From the NCBI GenBank assembly GCA_934277865.1, contig CAKQVW010000042.1, positions 1 through 13,521 of the forward strand: a DNA stretch of 13,521 nt, given 5' to 3'. Below are positions 1 to 7,278 of this stretch, piece after piece. A program made the translations under genes and the position numbers. This DNA is from an uncultured Pseudobdellovibrionaceae bacterium (GTDB lineage: Bacteria; Bdellovibrionota; Bdellovibrionia; Bdellovibrionales; JAMPXM01). A model generated the notes under the pieces. That model did no database searches. It had not been told where the DNA came from and worked only from the letters and a program-made list of their open reading frames with translations. Position 1 is the stretch's first letter, and every line of letters starts with the position of its first letter.

Positions 1-1
1 A

Positions 2-910
2 CAAGCGACAGCCCACAAAATTTCAACCAAAGAACAATTTGCCGCTGACACCACGAAGTATGGCGGTTCGGCACCGAGTCCTGAGGCCCTGCCCCACCTC
101 ACGTTCGTCGCCTCGGCGAGTGTACCGGCAAACGGCACCGAAACTCTTGCCATCACTCAAGCACAATCCGCCGCTTCGCTTCGTTCGGCCCAATCCACCG
201 TTGTCGAAACCAGATCACGCGAAGTCTTCCGCGTGGGTGAGTATTCAATCGTGGAATACAGAAACGAGCTGGGCGAATCGGTGCTTCGTGGAGAACATTT
301 TTTTAGTCGCAGCGATGGAACACGCACCTTCACGGCACCCGAACTTTTCACCAACACCAAGACCGGACTGCTGGACGGTCGTCACGGTCGCACACGCGAC
401 ATTTTAGAAACGTTCACGCGGTCCACCAGCACGCCAAGCCGGGGGGCGATTTGGATCAACGCCGAAAACCTTGGGCTCGCCAACAATTTCGCGGCAGGCG
501 GAATGGCCACCGGTGATCGGCTCCTCGAACGCACTGCCGCCGTTTTAAAAGAAGTCTCTGACCAGAGTCGAATTCCTGTGAAAATGACGGGCTCGGAGTT
601 TTTGGTTCTGACGGAAAACGTTCCGGCCGGTCAGCTGAGAGGCTTCGCCGAACGACTGCAGTCGCGACTCGCGAGCGATGCTGAAATTAAGGGCATATAC
701 GACGCTCAAGAGCGCCACCTCCGACATCGCCTCGAGGAAGCGCGAACCATCCAAGGCACGGTTGGCGCCGCCACCCAAGCCCAGGCTGCGCTCGACAAAT
801 TTCTTGCCGCACGCGAACGCCTATTTTCCATTCACGAAACCGCCGTGAGGGGCTCGGAATCCCTGGCCGCTGTCCTCGAACGCACCCGCGGCCAGCGCTA
901 TCCGGACTGA
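2..910 (+). CDS. degenerate GGDEF-domain protein (5' end outside window)
   Basis: The frame is open from base 2, so the gene begins upstream; a GTG at 233 is an internal codon. The visible 302 residues end at TGA 908-910. The first ~115 residues are not recognisable. Then a GGDEF-like domain follows: KTGLLDGRH resembles the entry motif LTGLxNRR, MATGDRLL resembles GHxxGDxxL, and TGSEF (bases 587-601) stands where GG(D/E)EF should be. The metal-binding Asp of the usual DIDxF segment is replaced in WINAENL, and no RxxD inhibitory site is visible. From family knowledge this argues against diguanylate cyclase activity; a sensing or scaffold role is inference. The last ~70 residues are helical, rich in Ala, Arg and Glu, and may form a coiled coil. 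Confidence is good that the gene is real and moderate for the domain. Confidence 0.75.
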   Translation, partial: QATAHKISTKEQFAADTTKYGGSAPSPEALPHLTFVASASVPANGTETLAITQAQSAASLRSAQSTVVETRSREVFRVGEYSIVEYRNELGESVLRGEHFFSRSDGTRTFTAPELFTNTKTGLLDGRHGRTRDILETFTRSTSTPSRGAIWINAENLGLANNFAAGGMATGDRLLERTAAVLKEVSDQSRIPVKMTGSEFLVLTENVPAGQLRGFAERLQSRLASDAEIKGIYDAQERHLRHRLEEARTIQGTVGAATQAQAALDKFLAARERLFSIHETAVRGSESLAAVLERTRGQRYPD

Positions 911-927
911 CGCTTGGCATCCAGGCT

Positions 928-956
928 TTGACGAATTTCAATTTCACGAGCAAAAC
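928..956 (+). promoter_or_regulatory. weak candidate sigma70-type promoter
   Basis: TTGACG at 928-933 (5 of 6 to the -35 consensus) is followed after 17 nt by CAAAAC at 951-956 (only 3 of 6). It would place a start near 963 and leave a short leader carrying the ribosome site of the gene at 992. The poor -10 makes this tentative; read-through from the upstream gene is equally possible. Confidence 0.25.
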
Positions 957-991
957 TCGAGACGTTCTAACGAGGAATGGAGTTTTGCCTT

Positions 992-1594
992 ATGAAGTCT
1001 GTCTTCACGCTGAAAGCATTGGCCGCGGCCGCACTCTCGATGACCCTGCTCACAACAACACTCGTCGCAAGCGCCCATGATGAGCATGGTGCCGACGGTG
1101 GACACGAAGGCGGCGGCCATCACTTCGTTCCCAAAGCCAACCCGGCTCCGACCGAGCCCTCCAAGGCGTATTCTGGTCATCAGCCGATCGACATGAAGCA
1201 CGGCATCCCATGGAACAACGGCACTTATGGAGCCCCCAACCAAGAGACTGAAGCTTGGGCGAAAAACTCCACATGGGCTGTCAGCCTCGCCGAGCGCCCT
1301 TACCCATATTCCGACAAAGCACACTTCATTACGACGTTGAACGAACGCATTCAGCATTTTGAACACGCCGTTTGGAACTGGGCGCGCAAGTCCGAAAGCA
1401 CCAAGCCTGAGGTTGTCGAGTACGCACAAAAAGCAACTGCGGAAATCACACCGCGAATCGAAGCCGCTCGCAAAACTTGGAAGGCCGCAAAGTCGGCCGG
1501 TAAATCGGATTGGGAAAAAGCCCAGGACGAAGCCAAACGTTCGTTCCTCGAGCTGCAAAGCTACTACTATAGCCTACATCGCAACGTTCGTTAG
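992..1594 (+). CDS. exported His-rich small protein of unknown function
   Basis: Not a family I recognise. The ATG at 992 is chosen because GGAG at 979-982 sits 9 nt before it; the in-frame ATG at 977 has its only purine run directly against it. The 200-residue product starts with a clear signal peptide (MKSVFTLK, a hydrophobic Ala/Leu/Thr core, cleavage likely after ASA at residue 28). The predicted mature protein begins with His, and residues 29-44 carry five His with Asp, Glu and Gly, which suggests metal binding in the periplasm (inference). A Pro/Gly-rich middle with several Trp and Tyr precedes a largely alpha-helical C-terminal half from ~110, ending in a Tyr-rich segment. It overlaps the convergent next gene by 4 nt at the stop codons. 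Confidence 0.8.
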   Translation: MKSVFTLKALAAAALSMTLLTTTLVASAHDEHGADGGHEGGGHHFVPKANPAPTEPSKAYSGHQPIDMKHGIPWNNGTYGAPNQETEAWAKNSTWAVSLAERPYPYSDKAHFITTLNERIQHFEHAVWNWARKSESTKPEVVEYAQKATAEITPRIEAARKTWKAAKSAGKSDWEKAQDEAKRSFLELQSYYYSLHRNVR

Positions 1595-2268
1595 TAAGCC
1601 GCGATAAAACGGATTCCCGCCATCTGTTGTTTCACACCCATGAACTGGTCGACAAAGCCTCCGCTGAAAGTCGACCAGACAATCTTTGCCTCAACCTTGT
1701 GAAACTTGCCCGGCTCGGCGGACGAGCCGTAGACGATCTGCACTGAATCTTTCGGCTGAAACTTATTGAGACTGGCAACGGATAACCGCGCTCCCATCTG
1801 CGCAAAATCCAAAAACTGGGCGCGATGCACGACGCCGTTTTGGTCGATGATCTGCACCATCCCTTCGCGACGAGCACGAGGATGCAGGCGATGCTTGGAC
1901 TCCTCTCCACGATGCATCTTTTCTACGATTGCCGGAAGATCTGCGACTTCAAGTGGCTCCTGCAAAATTTTAAATCGCTCCATACCGGTCGACTTCACAC
2001 GCGCCGATGGATCGACCTCACGAGCTAAAACCAGCACCAGAGATTTATGAAAACGGCGAAGGGCCTTATTTGCCATCACGAGATGCCGGTCAGTGAATCG
2101 CGGAATTCGCATCAGAAGAACATCCGTGGGAAACGAAACAAGCCCGTGAACGACGGACTCCATCGAGAGAAATTCGCGCAGTGTGAATCGCATCGGATTT
2201 CGAAAAGCGGCTCGGACTTTATCAAGATCGGCTCCCGGAGCTGAAACCAGCGCAATTCGAACCAACAT
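1591..2268 (-). CDS. pseudo-receiver plus PilZ-domain protein
   Basis: The start is well set: AGGAGG lies 4 nt before the ATG at 2268. Residues 1-115 look like a response-regulator receiver fold but without its chemistry: no acidic pair after the first strand, Arg54 where the phospho-accepting Asp would fall (TDVLLMR), and Gln103-Glu-Pro where Lys-Pro is usual. Residues ~122-223 fit a PilZ domain: RLHPR at 127-131 matches the RxxxR c-di-GMP contact, and DFAQMG at 154-159 matches (D/N)xSxxG except that Ser is Ala. Weak or altered c-di-GMP binding is therefore plausible. PilZ proteins commonly tune motility, adhesion or exopolysaccharide; which of these applies here cannot be read from the sequence. 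It lies downstream of the lipoprotein gene but is cut off from it by a terminator. Confidence 0.82.
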   Translation of the reverse strand: MLVRIALVSAPGADLDKVRAAFRNPMRFTLREFLSMESVVHGLVSFPTDVLLMRIPRFTDRHLVMANKALRRFHKSLVLVLAREVDPSARVKSTGMERFKILQEPLEVADLPAIVEKMHRGEESKHRLHPRARREGMVQIIDQNGVVHRAQFLDFAQMGARLSVASLNKFQPKDSVQIVYGSSAEPGKFHKVEAKIVWSTFSGGFVDQFMGVKQQMAGIRFIAAY

Positions 2269-2306
2269 GAAGCCTCCTGTCCGTAACCTACCTCACACTA
2301 CTCAGC

Positions 2307-2359
2307 AAAAAAGGGCCCACACCGGCGCCGCTCTATTTGAGCTAGCAGGTGCGGACCCT
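2307..2359 (-). terminator. intrinsic terminator after the Cys-rich lipoprotein gene
   Basis: On the minus strand the arm AGGGTCCGCACC (complement of 2348-2359) pairs over all 12 positions, with two G-U pairs, with GGTGTGGGCCCT (complement of 2312-2323). The second arm runs straight into six U residues (A run at 2307-2312). The 24-nt loop holds a further small GCTC/GAGC hairpin. The element starts about 50 nt after the stop of the gene at 2408-3130 and ends about 40 nt before the start codon of the next minus-strand gene, so it separates the two transcription units. Confidence 0.75.
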
Positions 2360-2407
2360 GTCATGTGGCTAGTCGCTAGACACCCTCTCAAATTGAGACA
2401 GCATGGA

Positions 2408-3130
2408 TTAGCGAGGCACACAAACTGAAGCGCCGGTCTCAGGACTGCAACCCATCCAAGAGGTTGATTTGCAGGTGCCACCATTGGCGTCTGTTTTCCA
2501 CTTTCCCGATTTCATGCAGGCTGTCCAAGCTGGGCTTGTGACATCGGCCATCTGCAACTTCGTTTCATTCATGATTTTGTTCACGAGATCTTCTGCCATC
2601 GAGCGGCTGATCGCGAGAACGGCCGCCACCTTCTCGAGCGCTTCTTTTGAAGGAAGCTGATAGCGCGCCACACGCTTGAGATCGTCACCCTGAAGTCCGA
2701 GGGCCTCCATCGCCGACGCCTCACCCTTTGCGGCCTGCTGCAAGAGATCGTTTAATCGAGCCGCCGATTCCACCGGCAGCGCATACTTTTCGGCCAGTTG
2801 CGAAACAGCAACATCTTGATAGAGCGGCGAATTCACATCCAGCGCGATACCTGCATCATAGCGACGCGCACAGGAATCCCAAACTTGATCACAGTCGCGA
2901 TGAACACGTCCCCAACGGTCGCGTGTCGATCGACACACGGTGCGGTAGCCGCCATGACAGCGATCGGTTGCCGAGTCGATTGCAATCGCACCGGCCACGA
3001 TCGCAATTGTTCCGCCGATAACACGGGCATCGTCAGAATCACATGCGGTGGTGCCCATGACCACAGAGGCCGCCATTGCTAACGCCACTCCCACTTTTCC
3101 CACACGGTTCAAAATTGTTTGATGTTTCAT
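2408..3130 (-). CDS. Cys-rich putative lipoprotein of unknown function
   Basis: Not a recognised family. The start at 3130 is preferred: the leader MKHQTILNRVGKVG then fits an export signal, and GGGGGG lies 4 nt upstream. An in-frame ATG at 3199 would put a non-hydrophobic extension before it. The segment VVMGTTAC ends in a likely lipidated Cys30; the lipobox is imperfect (Thr at -3). Asp31 follows, which in E. coli favours inner-membrane retention. A glycine/Ile/Ala hydrophobic stretch lies at 37-52. Eight further Cys form two clusters (58, 66, 80, 87 and 205, 220, 228, 237), compatible with four disulfides in the envelope. Between them is a helical middle with two related segments around a [KR]YxLP motif (115-119 and 156-160). 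Envelope location is inferred; function is unknown. Confidence 0.8.
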   Translation of the reverse strand: MKHQTILNRVGKVGVALAMAASVVMGTTACDSDDARVIGGTIAIVAGAIAIDSATDRCHGGYRTVCRSTRDRWGRVHRDCDQVWDSCARRYDAGIALDVNSPLYQDVAVSQLAEKYALPVESAARLNDLLQQAAKGEASAMEALGLQGDDLKRVARYQLPSKEALEKVAAVLAISRSMAEDLVNKIMNETKLQMADVTSPAWTACMKSGKWKTDANGGTCKSTSWMGCSPETGASVCVPR

Positions 3131-3247
3131 TATTCCCCCCAAAATCGGAATTGGTGTTGTTTTGCCCGTAAACCCCCGGTTCACGAGATCGCGCGCCATG
3201 GGTTAGCAACGCGAGTGCCAGAAAAGAAACTGAGAAAAGACCGCTAA

Positions 3248-3288
3248 AGCACACCACACTCCCCTCCTAACGCACGGCGTGGTGCGCT
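3248..3288 (-). promoter_or_regulatory. 10-bp inverted repeat / stem-loop holding a strong SD in its loop
   Basis: Arms 3248-3257 and 3279-3288 pair over all ten positions in minus-strand RNA, with one G-U pair. The 21-nt loop contains AGGAGGGG (complement of 3261-3268). Two consecutive GTG codons (from 3257) fall inside the stem, 5 and 8 nt after AGGAGG. They open a 72-codon frame (to 3039) whose first 22 codons read like a signal peptide and whose end overlaps the lipoprotein gene in another frame. As DNA, the same repeat lies between divergent genes and could be an operator. Either use is inference. Confidence 0.35.
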
Positions 3289-3311
3289 ATGAAACCTGCC
3301 GCTACTCAAGA

Positions 3312-3764
3312 ATGAAATCTCTCGGTATCGTCTTCTCTATGGATGGACGGCTCGAAAAGTTTCTCGAGAACTTCAACAAACTCGATCGTGAGCACCTCAA
3401 TCTCTTAAGCTCAATGTACGCCGAAGATGTTTCGTTTCTTGACCCAATCCACGAGATTCAAGGGCGCGAACCTTTGCGGCGGTATTTTGACCGTATGTAC
3501 AAAAATACCATTTCCTGCCGGTTCGAATGGGACTCACGCCTCATGCTTGGCAACGAAGCGATGGTGGCCTGGCGCATGGTGCTTCGGCACAAAGCTCTGG
3601 CCGGCGGCAAAGAATTCTGGGTGCCAGGAGCTTCTCTGCTCCGCTTTCAGCAAGGCGGCGACCTCGTTTTGTATCATCGCGACTTTTATGATGCGGGCTC
3701 GCTCTTGTACGAACGTATCCCTGGTCTGTCGCAAGTGATCAAACTCATAAAGTCACAGGTTTGA
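3312..3764 (+). CDS. NTF2/SnoaL-like protein
   Basis: A 150-residue product with the pattern of the nuclear transport factor 2-like superfamily: an N-terminal helix pair (KFLENFNKLDREHLNLLSSM), then YAEDVSFLDPIHEIQGREPL, the typical YxxDVxFxDP...GxxxL strand-turn, a helix, and a beta sheet carrying alternating Trp and Phe with WVPGASLLRF and YHRDFYD. Such cone folds bind small hydrophobic ligands or serve as scaffolds or enzymes; no substrate can be read here. The start is uncertain: ATG 3312, ATG 3339 (just before the conserved part) and GTG 3279 are all in frame, and none has a good ribosome site. The next gene begins 5 nt after its stop, so the two are probably co-transcribed. Confidence 0.8.
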   Translation: MKSLGIVFSMDGRLEKFLENFNKLDREHLNLLSSMYAEDVSFLDPIHEIQGREPLRRYFDRMYKNTISCRFEWDSRLMLGNEAMVAWRMVLRHKALAGGKEFWVPGASLLRFQQGGDLVLYHRDFYDAGSLLYERIPGLSQVIKLIKSQV

Positions 3765-3769
3765 TAAAT

Positions 3770-4603
3770 ATGATGATGTCTTGGCTCGCCATCTTAACAG
3801 CAACAAGCATCGTCCACGCGCAAACTCCGACCAACGAAAAGGCGTGTGTCCCGGCAGTCAAACATCTTTCATTTCCGGTGCAGCTTCGATCTGGCAAAAA
3901 ACTGGAAGCCAAAACGCTGAAACCTGTGTTTGAAAGCCTCGCGAAGTCCCTTGCACAGAGTCCGCTCAGTTCGCTCTGCGACGCCACTCCGCGATTTGAA
4001 TGTTGGGATCAGCGAGGCATACCGGAAGGTCGACTCGACTTCATTGAACTCTCCAAAACCCGTGTCCTCATGCGAGTGGCGTGTTCGATGGGCGCCTACA
4101 ATTCATCTTCGTATTACGTGGCCTTTGGCATCGGAAACACACCCGCTTCAACCACCACCATTGCACGACGAGGAAAATCCAAAGCGTCACCGGGCTCCGC
4201 ACAACCCCATCTCCGAGGCCCAGCGCTCTTGCTCTTTCCACACCACCCAGGGCTGTTAAGTGGACCACATGCGTATTGGGGATTAAAACCTCTCGAAGCC
4301 ATCATCGGCTCGCGACAGTTTGACGAAAAATCCAAATCGCTTTTTGCTTACACCAAGGGACTTGGCAACGGCACCATCGGACATTTTCATCAGTATAGTT
4401 TCGCCGCCAAAGACGGACTGCCTCGGCTAAAAATCAGCGCATCGAAAACTCTCGAAGATGGCAAAGAAGAGTTTCACTTTGATTCCGCAAAGTCTCGCTT
4501 TCCTCCCATGACAGCCTCTTGGGTCCGCTTCAAACCAAAGGGCGAACTTCGCGGCTGTCTCTCTGGATTTGACGAGTTTGAGTGCAGCAAGATCACGTTA
4601 TGA
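3770..4603 (+). CDS. exported DUF1176-like protein
   Basis: ATG 3770 is chosen because AGG lies 10 nt upstream; TTG 3761 is in frame but overlaps the previous stop. The 277-residue product opens with a short signal peptide (cleavage likely after VHA at residue 17), so it is probably periplasmic. CSMGAYNSSSYY (105-116) and FDEKSKSLFAYTKGLGNG (184-201) followed by a His-rich turn resemble the CxxGAYN and Fdxxtg-KGRGxGd segments that I associate with DUF1176 proteins. The match is by eye and the assignment moderate. Several Cys (26, 70, 78, 105, 263, 272) could form disulfides. The 130-165 stretch is Arg/Pro/Ser-rich and unlike the rest, perhaps a loop insertion. Its stop TGA overlaps the next ATG as ATGA. 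Confidence 0.75.
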   Translation: MMMSWLAILTATSIVHAQTPTNEKACVPAVKHLSFPVQLRSGKKLEAKTLKPVFESLAKSLAQSPLSSLCDATPRFECWDQRGIPEGRLDFIELSKTRVLMRVACSMGAYNSSSYYVAFGIGNTPASTTTIARRGKSKASPGSAQPHLRGPALLLFPHHPGLLSGPHAYWGLKPLEAIIGSRQFDEKSKSLFAYTKGLGNGTIGHFHQYSFAAKDGLPRLKISASKTLEDGKEEFHFDSAKSRFPPMTASWVRFKPKGELRGCLSGFDEFECSKITL

Positions 4604-7206
4604 TTCACTTGCCGTTTGACGATGCCTGGCCGGACATCACGGCAGCTATGAACAATCACCAAAATCTCGTCATCGTTGCCGAGCCCGGCGCAGGAAAGAC
4701 CACACGTTTTCCTCCAGGAACCCTCGCAAAAGATCTGGTGCAAGGTAAGGTACTGGTGCTTGAACCAAGGCGACTTGCCGCCCGTGCAGCTGCAAGTCGT
4801 GTCTCGGAGGAATACTCCTGGAACCTGCCAAACGAGGTCGGCTATGTCGTCCGCTTCGACAACCGCGCACGCCCCGATACCAAACTCACCTACCTCACCG
4901 AGGGCCTTTTTTTAAGGCGGCTCACAGAACATCCGGCCCTCCCCGGTGTCGGCGCGGTGGTGCTCGACGAGTTTCACGAGCGCAGTCGCTACACCGACAT
5001 TGCCATTGCGGCACTCAAAGAGCTGCAAACTCTTGAACGACCCGACTTACGAATCATTGTGATGTCCGCCACTCTGGACGCCAATGCTGTTTCTCATTTT
5101 CTCGAACTAGACGGCCGCCCTGCCCCGGTGATTTCCGTGCCGGGCCGAACCTTTCCGGTAAGTGTGCACAACACTCTTCAACCGCTGAAGCTGGTCACGG
5201 ATCGCAATTGGGTCGAGTCCGTTCGAACAGACATTTTAGCCATTGCATCTGGCAGTTTTCGAGTCGGCGAAACGGCCATTCCTCCTCGAACCGATGACAT
5301 TCTTGTCTTTCTTCCTGGCACCGGCGAAATTCGACGACTCAAGGAAGCTCTCGAACCTCAGCTAAAAGATTTTGAGGTCCTCGAACTTCACGGTAGCCTC
5401 TCGCTCGACGAACAATCCCGCGTCCTCAAACGATCGGGAGACCGCCGGCGCCTCATACTTGCCACAAATATTGCCGAAACTTCGCTGACCTTGGATGGCG
5501 TCGGCACCGTGATTGACTCAGGGCTCGAACGTTTTCAAGAGACCGATCGCCTTGGATTTTCGTCTCTCGTGCTTGGTCGCATCACGCTTGCAAGCGCTAA
5601 ACAACGCGCAGGTCGAGCCGGCCGCACGGCGGCTGGTGTTGCCATTCGGCTTTGGTCAAAAATGGACGAGCTTTCGTTTCGCCCTTTCACCGAAGCAGAA
5701 ATCTTAAATCTGGATCTTACCGACACCGTCTTAGAACTCTGTGGACTTGGAGTTTTTGATCCGCAAAGTTTTGGCTGGTTCGAGGCTCCATCCAAAGAAA
5801 AGTTGAGCCACGCCATTCGCACACTTGAGGATCTCGCAGCGCTTGATCAAGACCGCCGTCTCACCGCAATCGGAAAACGCATGCTCGCAAGCGGGTTGCC
5901 AGCAAGGGCCGCCCGTCTCTTGGTCGAAGGTGAACGTCTTCAAACGCCCAAGCTGGCAGCGTCGCTGGCGGCGATTCTGACAGAACGAGATTTTCTTTTA
6001 GATCGCGAAACTCACGCCCATGCCGCATCGGAATGTGATCTTTTTATCCGCTATCAACTGCTGGACTCTGCAAACGGAGCTCGAAGCTCGGGTCAGCGCA
6101 TCGACAATCAGGCCAGACAAACGGCTCTCCGCGCACGTGATTCTCACCTGCGGTTTCTCACCGCGAATCGCTCGACCAATCGCTCACCTATTCATACCGA
6201 GGGTCAAGAGGAGATGTGGGACGAGGATCTCGTCGCCCAGCTGCTGTTGGCCGGCTATCCAGATCGCGTCGCGCGCCGACGACGAAGCCGTCAGCCACAA
6301 GCACGTATGGTCGGAGGCCGAGGTGTCGAGCTTCATCCGTCCTCAACTCTCGAAACATCCGAACTGTTTTTTGCTCTTCGCGGCGACGCCGGACTTTCTC
6401 GTGGAAGTGGCGATCCATTTGTCACCATGGCCTCGCCGATTTCACTAGAAACCTTGAAAGAACTTCGTCCACATGAAATTCGCACCGACTCACAAACCGT
6501 TTTCGATGATGAGTCACTCTCAGTCTACGGACTTCGTGCCAGTTTCTATCGCGACCTTCCCTTAACCGAAGGAAGTCGCGAAGGCGCCAAGGCTGAAACC
6601 GCGCGGAATATCCTCAAGGACGAACTCGTTAAGCGACGTGAACGACTAGAAAACCTCGAACCCATTCGAACCTTTTTAAATCGCCTCAAGTTCGCAACCG
6701 AAGGTAGTAATGAGTCTTCCTCACATCTGGAAGAGGCCTTTCAACTTGCGATGGAAGAGACGCTGTTTGGAAAGAAGTCGATTCAGGAGACCTTTTCGGA
6801 AGAGGGCTCAGAAAAGTTTGCTGCCACTTGGGAACGCTCGCTTGCGACGCTTGATCAGGCTCTTGCAGGTCGCCTGCAGCGCTTAGCGCCCAGTCATTTT
6901 CATGCACCAACCGGAAACCGATTTCGCATTCACTACCCGAGTGATCAGGCGCCGTTTGTCGCGGTACGCCTGCAAGAACTCTTCGGCACCAAGGAGAATC
7001 CTAAAATCGGATCCACCAACTTGACCTTTCACCTGCTGGGACCCAATTACCGCCCCGTGCAGGTGACATCGGACCTTCCGGGATTTTGGAAGGGCTCGTA
7101 CTTTGAAGTTCGAAAAGAGCTTCGGGCTCGGTACCCGAAACACGCGTGGCCAGAAAACCCACTCGAGGCCCCCGCCGTTGCAAAGGGCCGACCACAGCGC
7201 AATTAG
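4600..7206 (+). CDS. hrpB: ATP-dependent RNA helicase HrpB (DEAH family)
   Basis: Product of 868 residues from ATG 4600, which overlaps the preceding stop (ATGA) and suggests translational coupling; GTG 4582 would add six residues. All helicase motifs are present: AEPGAGKT (27-34, motif I), DEFHER (123-128, motif II), SAT (156-158, motif III), VFLPGTGEI (~236-244, Ia/IV region), TNIAETS (289-295, motif V) and QRAGRAGR (335-342, motif VI). The C-terminal ~125 residues show the HrpB-specific domain (HLLGPNYRPVQVTSDLPGFW, then YPKHAWPENP). HrpB is a cytoplasmic superfamily 2 helicase whose cellular RNA target is poorly defined and which is generally dispensable in E. coli. Full length and apparently active. 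The link to the two small genes before it looks like shared transcription rather than shared function. Confidence 0.97.
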   Translation: MIHLPFDDAWPDITAAMNNHQNLVIVAEPGAGKTTRFPPGTLAKDLVQGKVLVLEPRRLAARAAASRVSEEYSWNLPNEVGYVVRFDNRARPDTKLTYLTEGLFLRRLTEHPALPGVGAVVLDEFHERSRYTDIAIAALKELQTLERPDLRIIVMSATLDANAVSHFLELDGRPAPVISVPGRTFPVSVHNTLQPLKLVTDRNWVESVRTDILAIASGSFRVGETAIPPRTDDILVFLPGTGEIRRLKEALEPQLKDFEVLELHGSLSLDEQSRVLKRSGDRRRLILATNIAETSLTLDGVGTVIDSGLERFQETDRLGFSSLVLGRITLASAKQRAGRAGRTAAGVAIRLWSKMDELSFRPFTEAEILNLDLTDTVLELCGLGVFDPQSFGWFEAPSKEKLSHAIRTLEDLAALDQDRRLTAIGKRMLASGLPARAARLLVEGERLQTPKLAASLAAILTERDFLLDRETHAHAASECDLFIRYQLLDSANGARSSGQRIDNQARQTALRARDSHLRFLTANRSTNRSPIHTEGQEEMWDEDLVAQLLLAGYPDRVARRRRSRQPQARMVGGRGVELHPSSTLETSELFFALRGDAGLSRGSGDPFVTMASPISLETLKELRPHEIRTDSQTVFDDESLSVYGLRASFYRDLPLTEGSREGAKAETARNILKDELVKRRERLENLEPIRTFLNRLKFATEGSNESSSHLEEAFQLAMEETLFGKKSIQETFSEEGSEKFAATWERSLATLDQALAGRLQRLAPSHFHAPTGNRFRIHYPSDQAPFVAVRLQELFGTKENPKIGSTNLTFHLLGPNYRPVQVTSDLPGFWKGSYFEVRKELRARYPKHAWPENPLEAPAVAKGRPQRN

Positions 7207-7236
7207 CGCGCGCGATCAACACGCACGCAACCTCAA

Positions 7237-7278
7237 CACTGTGTCAGTGTCACTATGTCGGCATCACTGTGTCGGGGA
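7237..7278. repeat. three imperfect 14-nt tandem units
   Basis: Three head-to-tail units of 14 nt (7237-7250, 7251-7264, 7265-7278) share the pattern CACTRTGTCRG plus three variable bases. The first unit and its edge also form a small ACACTG/CAGTGT hairpin. The array lies in the gap between two convergent genes and runs into the last codons and stop of the minus-strand gene. No U tract follows on either strand, so I do not call it a terminator. Confidence 0.5.

Noticed and set aside
39..407. Open frame on the plus strand at the left edge
   Set aside because: It overlaps the longer frame open from base 2, which carries the GGDEF-like motifs; its own product is Pro/Arg/Ser-rich shadow sequence.
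3131..3199. Extension of the Cys-rich lipoprotein to ATG 3199
   Set aside because: It would bury the export signal 23 residues from the N-terminus; the ATG at 3130 gives a normal signal sequence.
4140..4260. Possible frameshift inside the DUF1176-like gene, where composition turns Arg/Pro/Ser-rich
   Set aside because: Neither alternative frame gives better family-like sequence, and the frame continues intact into the conserved C-terminal segment.
7200..7250. Hairpins GCGC/GCGC and ACACTG/CAGTGT as a terminator for hrpB
   Set aside because: Short stems and no U tract on either strand.
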